Positions 61,501-64,000 of a stretch of 64,000 bases of DNA are shown piece by piece. The notes under the pieces were generated by a model. It made no database searches and was not told where the DNA came from. It saw only the letters and a list, made by a program, of their open reading frames with translations. The position numbers and the translations under genes were made by a program. The stretch comes from Aliiruegeria lutimaris (GTDB lineage Bacteria > Pseudomonadota > Alphaproteobacteria > Rhodobacterales > Rhodobacteraceae): assembly GCF_900099935.1 (NCBI RefSeq), contig NZ_FNEK01000003.1, positions 1-64,000 of the forward strand, written 5' to 3'. Positions within the stretch are counted from its first letter, which is position 1. Each line of letters begins with the position of its first letter.

Positions 61501-61931
61501 CGGTGCCGCATCTGCAGCCGATCCTGATCCCGGCGGGTTCGCTGGGCGACGGGTTGCCGGAGCGCGACATGATGGTCTCGCCCAACCACCGCATGCTGGT
61601 CGCCAATGACCGTACCTCGCTCTATTTCGCAGAGCACGAGGTTCTGGTGGCGGCCAAGCACCTGGTTGGCCGGAGCGGGATCAAGCGTCTGCCGCAATTG
61701 CAGACGACCTATATCCACCTCATGTTCGACCGCCACGAGGTCGTGCTGGCCGACGGTGCCTGGACCGAGAGCTTCCAGCCCGGTGACTACACGCTGAACG
61801 GCATCGATAGCGAGCAGCGGGGCGAGATCCTGGAAATCTTCCCGGAACTCGGCACGGTGCAGGGCCGCAACGATTACGTCGCTGCGCGCCGCACGCTGAA
61901 AAAGCACGAGGTGCTTCTGCTGCAAGAGTAA
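58527..61931 (+). CDS. large RTX calcium-binding protein with DUF4114 and C-terminal Hint domain
   Basis: An 1134-residue acidic protein without a classic signal peptide, fitting type I secretion. The N-terminal ~165 residues form a beta-sandwich-like domain. RTX nonapeptide blocks (GGxGxDxUx) lie at about residues 205-235, 385-430, 460-560, 570-680 and 770-850. A DUF4114-type segment contains AFEDMKNLGDADFNDVVV at about residue 350. From ~940 on is a Hint_2 domain beginning IIPCFTPGARVATPSGEK with VSPNHRMLV and a later MFDRHEVVLADG. EGTNGDDYID...TGDPEGDM and EGTSGDDLID...TGDPDGDM mark an internal duplication. Its role is probably extracellular, adhesive or structural. Confidence 0.9.
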   Translation: MTNVLLDFNDLATGAIVGDQFNDLGVTISSGSTGNPPMIFDTANPTGGDYDLASETAGKALIISEDGDSTDPDDNAGGGTITFDFDSAAHVRSLNLIDFEHGGEIRCYDENGDVIKTITLPGTADGGYYLAEVDCEGVFSMEVYFPASGAIDDLAYSIDLPAELDGIVEGTNGDDYIDDAYTGDPEGDMIDNGDAVLPGEGPDDDIVYAGAGNDTVLGGEGDDEIWGDRAQVENDTVTITLGEGTTVSYPNQLFVYTIDPDTGEISNLEILSSNTIHEGGNVYEYDVQPGDIVGVGIYSPDGTFLSSGYGANVDLNSDGVEHTTLVGVDSNGAVTIAFEDMKNLGDADFNDVVVTVDLGNSGATFDNAHVDYTSDAPDPDDSAAGDDMLDGGVGDDEIHGGGGNDTIIGGDGSDTVYGDDGDDVIDTSSTGIPLPDLGFGPYGPVPIIPADSDPTDDMDTVYGGAGNDTITTGDDADYIDGGEGDDTIDGGLDADTILGGDGADTIIGGEGSDEIDGGAGDDTIYGGLGADPALDPLNIKDDGTDTYGADPTPDNGMDVIHGGDGNDTIYGQDDDDTIYGDAGNDYIDAGIDDDYVEGGEGDDTILGGQGDDELHGGDGADNVFGGEGADTITGSAGGDILFGGFDSDTDTIDGGDDADIIGALAGDVVVGGEGGDDNDALVVGGLATVDYDDTDPEAGTVTFYDEDLNEVGTAEFSEIENVYVVGGNTDPALASTFATGFNSIDGVVEGTSGDDLIDTSYTGDPDGDMVDGDDAVPPLVDEEDVIVAGDGDDTVYAGLDSDLVFGGDGNDTIFGEEGSDGIAGGDGNDTLSGGEGRDIVFGEDGDDTISGDANVAGDGGDLLYGGDDQDTFVNVGDKDFVVGGEGGVDNDTLDLTGLGPLKVTWTNNDPTTESGFVEFFDAPGGNVIGRTEFREIENIIPCFTPGARVATPSGEKLVEELCVGDKVLTRDNGVQEIRWYGQKRLDYGTLASVPHLQPILIPAGSLGDGLPERDMMVSPNHRMLVANDRTSLYFAEHEVLVAAKHLVGRSGIKRLPQLQTTYIHLMFDRHEVVLADGAWTESFQPGDYTLNGIDSEQRGEILEIFPELGTVQGRNDYVAARRTLKKHEVLLLQE

Positions 61932-61958
61932 GTGCATTTACGGCATAAACTGAAACTC

Positions 61959-61984
61959 GGGGGAGCGGAGACGCTCCCCCGTTT
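61959..61984 (+). terminator. rho-independent terminator of the RTX/Hint gene
   Basis: A perfect 9-bp stem GGGGGAGCG / CGCTCCCCC with a 4-base loop is followed by GTTTT. It is 28 bases past the stop. Confidence 0.88.
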
Positions 61985-62154
61985 TCGTTTCGGGGCGTTC
62001 TGCGCAAGGTGCTGCGATCGCTCGGAAAAGTGGCCCAAAAGACTCACTCTTGGGCTGAGATCGAATCGATCCGTTTTCGGCCTGCCATGGCGAGCCGACG
62101 TGGTGTTACCTGCCTCTAACGGACGGCCAAAAAAGAGCCGCCGAAGAGGCAGGA

Positions 62155-62526
62155 ATGATAGCAGAACACAAGCTGGCCGCAGCACGGCCGGACCCCGACG
62201 CGTCGGCGCATCCCGCGCTGCGAGTCTTTCAATCCGGTGACACGGTCATGACAAGAGGTGGCGAAGTGCCGGTCGAACGATTGCGGCCGGGGGACCGCGT
62301 CGAAATGGAGACCCTGGAAGCAGGCACCGCGGTTCAGTGGATGGAACTGCGCCGCTGCGCAAGTACCGGTCTGATCAGGATCCAGGTCATGTTCGGACGG
62401 CAAGCGCGCCGAAAAAAGGCGCCGACGGCCCTGCCAGTTGGCGGACGGGTTTCCAACAAGAAGGGCACACTGCAACTCGACGCGGGATACGCTTCGGCGG
62501 CGGTGGCAGGCAAACGGGTGCACTGA
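62155..62526 (+). CDS. short Hint-like protein, probably a truncated relative
   Basis: A 123-residue protein. Residues ~23-75 (VFQSGDTVMTRGGEVPVERL, then RPGDRVEMETLEAGTAVQWM and LIRIQ) align with the first half of Hint domains, matching the preceding gene's pattern of ARVATPSGEKLVEELCVGD and VQEIRWYG. The nucleophile Cys of CFTPG is missing (RVFQSG). The second half, including the VSPNHR block, is replaced by a basic unrelated tail, as after a frameshift. It may be a pseudogene. Confidence 0.45.
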   Translation: MIAEHKLAAARPDPDASAHPALRVFQSGDTVMTRGGEVPVERLRPGDRVEMETLEAGTAVQWMELRRCASTGLIRIQVMFGRQARRKKAPTALPVGGRVSNKKGTLQLDAGYASAAVAGKRVH

Positions 62527-62576
62527 ACGAGCGCCGAACTGTAGCGTCGGTGGGCGCGTCTCCCGCTTTCAGGCAT

Positions 62577-64000
62577 TCAGCCTCTCATGCGTGCGCCATC
62601 CGGATCGAAAAGCGGTTTTGTATGGAGCGTGGCCGGGCGCATTGCCCCGAGGATCTCGATCTCTGCCCGCAATCCTTCCACGATCCGCTCTGTCGGCACG
62701 AAGCCAATGGCGACCGATTTCCCTGCGAAATGCGAAAAGCCGCCCGACGTGCAGAAACCTTCGACCTCGCCGTCGATCCAGATCGCTTCGTAGGCCACCA
62801 CATCGGCATCCTCAGCCTCGACGAAGAAGGTGCAGAGCTTTCGGCGCGGCCCCTTGGAACGCTCGGCCTCGGCGGCTTTCCGGCCAATAAAATCTTCGGG
62901 TTTCTTCCAGTTGATGAACCGGTCCAGACCCGTTTCCGCGGGCGTGTAGTCTGGCGAGTACTCCCGCAGCCAAGAGCCGAACCCCTTGTCGAGCCTGAGT
63001 GACATCATCGCCCGCATCCCGAAGGGGCGCAGGCCGAGGTCTTGTCCGGCCTCGGTCAGCACATGCCACAGGTGTCGCTGGCTTTCTGGCGCCACGAAGA
63101 TCTCGTAGCCCAGATCGCCCGTATAGGAGAGGCGCTGCACGACCGCATCGGCCATGCCGATCGTCATGCGGCGGACATCCATGAACCGGAACGCCTCGGC
63201 CGATACGTCCGAACGCGTGACACGACGGAGCAGTTCACGCGCATTCGGTCCGGCGATCTGGAAGCCCGTACGACGGTCCGAGACATTGCGCACCCGCACG
63301 CCGCTGCCGCTTTCGAGATGCTGCTCGAACCAGCGCAGGTGGTAATCCTGCGCGCTATAGGAGGCAGTGAGCTGAAAATCGCCCTCGGCCAGACAGGAGA
63401 TGGTGAAATCGCCGATCAGTCGCCCCGAAGGCTCCAGCATCGGAGAGAGCGCGACCCGACCCGGTTTGGGGATGCGGCCCGCCATGATCTTGTCCAGCCA
63501 CGCGCGGGCATTGGGACCGGTGACGCGAAACTTGCCGAAATTCTGGATCTCGTTGATGCCGACAGCCTCGCGTACGGCCATGACCTCCTGCCGCACTGAC
63601 TCCCAGGCGTTGGATCGGCGGAATGTCGGCGTCTCGTAGGGCTCCTCGCCTTCTGGCGCGAAGTAATTCACCACCTCCAGCCCGTATTGCTGGCCGAAAA
63701 CCGCGTTCATCCCTTTGAAGATGTCACACATCTGCGTGGTGCGGAACGGGCGCGCGGCGGGCAGTTCCTCGTTGGGGAAGCTCACCGAGAAGCGGTTCTG
63801 GTAGTTCTCGATCACCTTGGGAATGGTGTAGCCGGGCGTGGTCCACTTGCCGAAACGCGCCACGTCGAGGGCGAATGTGTTCTGGTCGGGCTGGCCGTCG
63901 ATGATCCATTGCGCCAGCGTCAGGCCGACACCACCGCCTTGGCTGAAACCGGCCATGACCGCCGCCGCGGCCCAATAGTTGCGCAGGCCGGGAACCGGGC
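62577..64000 (-). CDS. dimethylglycine/sarcosine dehydrogenase-like protein, C-terminal part
   Basis: The gene is open to the right edge of the window, so the N-terminal FAD domain is missing; about 474 residues are visible. The first visible residues (PVPGLRNYWAAAAVMAGFSQ) are the end of the FAD-dependent oxidoreductase domain. They are followed by an FAO-type linker and a GcvT-like folate-binding aminomethyltransferase domain (NFGKFRVTGPNARAWLDKIM, SYTGDLGYEIFVAPE, RMRAMMSLRLDKGFGSWLRE-like region). These enzymes demethylate glycine-betaine breakdown products and pass the C1 unit to tetrahydrofolate. Which substrate it uses cannot be told from this part. Confidence 0.85.
   Translation of the reverse strand, partial: PVPGLRNYWAAAAVMAGFSQGGGVGLTLAQWIIDGQPDQNTFALDVARFGKWTTPGYTIPKVIENYQNRFSVSFPNEELPAARPFRTTQMCDIFKGMNAVFGQQYGLEVVNYFAPEGEEPYETPTFRRSNAWESVRQEVMAVREAVGINEIQNFGKFRVTGPNARAWLDKIMAGRIPKPGRVALSPMLEPSGRLIGDFTISCLAEGDFQLTASYSAQDYHLRWFEQHLESGSGVRVRNVSDRRTGFQIAGPNARELLRRVTRSDVSAEAFRFMDVRRMTIGMADAVVQRLSYTGDLGYEIFVAPESQRHLWHVLTEAGQDLGLRPFGMRAMMSLRLDKGFGSWLREYSPDYTPAETGLDRFINWKKPEDFIGRKAAEAERSKGPRRKLCTFFVEAEDADVVAYEAIWIDGEVEGFCTSGGFSHFAGKSVAIGFVPTERIVEGLRAEIEILGAMRPATLHTKPLFDPDGARMRG

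Overview
The window looks like chromosome of a denitrifying member of the Rhodobacterales (Roseobacter-type Alphaproteobacteria). This rests on the high G+C, the nosRZDFYLX and norCBQDEF gene orders, NNR-type FNR boxes, the Hint/RTX protein and the style of the short intergenic repeats. No rRNA, CRISPR array or intact tRNA was found.

Region 1 (1-10.1 kb) is accessory DNA. An IS1182-like insertion sequence with near-perfect terminal repeats (5-1674) lies beside an ~8 kb integrated element (1976-10097). All recognisable genes of that element lie on the minus strand: a P4-type integrase, two small proteins, a MerR/AlpA-like DNA-binding protein, a primase-like protein, an SF3 (D5/P4-type) helicase, a ProQ/FinO-domain RNA-binding protein, a minimal cytosine-methyltransferase-like protein and small unknowns. 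Several are stop-start coupled. A cluster of 9-bp iterons beside the helicase gene looks like the element's own origin. The element has no structural genes, so it resembles a phage satellite or plasmid-like integrative element. Its two ends carry 3' fragments of two different tRNA genes.

Region 2 (10.5-28.2 kb) is the denitrification block. It holds a CopL-like protein followed by nosRZDFYLX, then divergent nnrT-like/nnrS, norCBQDEF, a small membrane protein and an NNR/DNR-type regulator. Three NNR boxes (10547, 19973, 21404) tie these operons together. NO and N2O reduction are encoded here; no nitrite reductase is present.

Region 3 (28.4-39.7 kb) is a minus-strand copper and cytochrome block: cusF, cusA, a cusB carrying four extra CusF-like domains, three CopL-like secreted proteins, four c-type cytochromes, a DUF411 protein and a Tat-exported BNR-repeat protein.

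Region 4 (40.1-43.3 kb) has an acetyl-CoA hydrolase/CoA-transferase, a decayed IS3-family element and a small truncated membrane protein.

Region 5 (43.3-57.1 kb) has an octaheme cytochrome with HEAT/TPR-like repeats, a Crp/Fnr regulator, two tandem sulfatases with an atypical CTAGR active-site motif, an exported HAD phosphatase, and a MoxR-DUF58-DUF4381-BatA-BatB/C-BatD operon.

Region 6 (57.2-64 kb) has trmO, a large RTX/DUF4114/Hint protein, a Hint-like fragment, and the 3' part of a dimethylglycine/sarcosine dehydrogenase-like gene that runs off the right edge.
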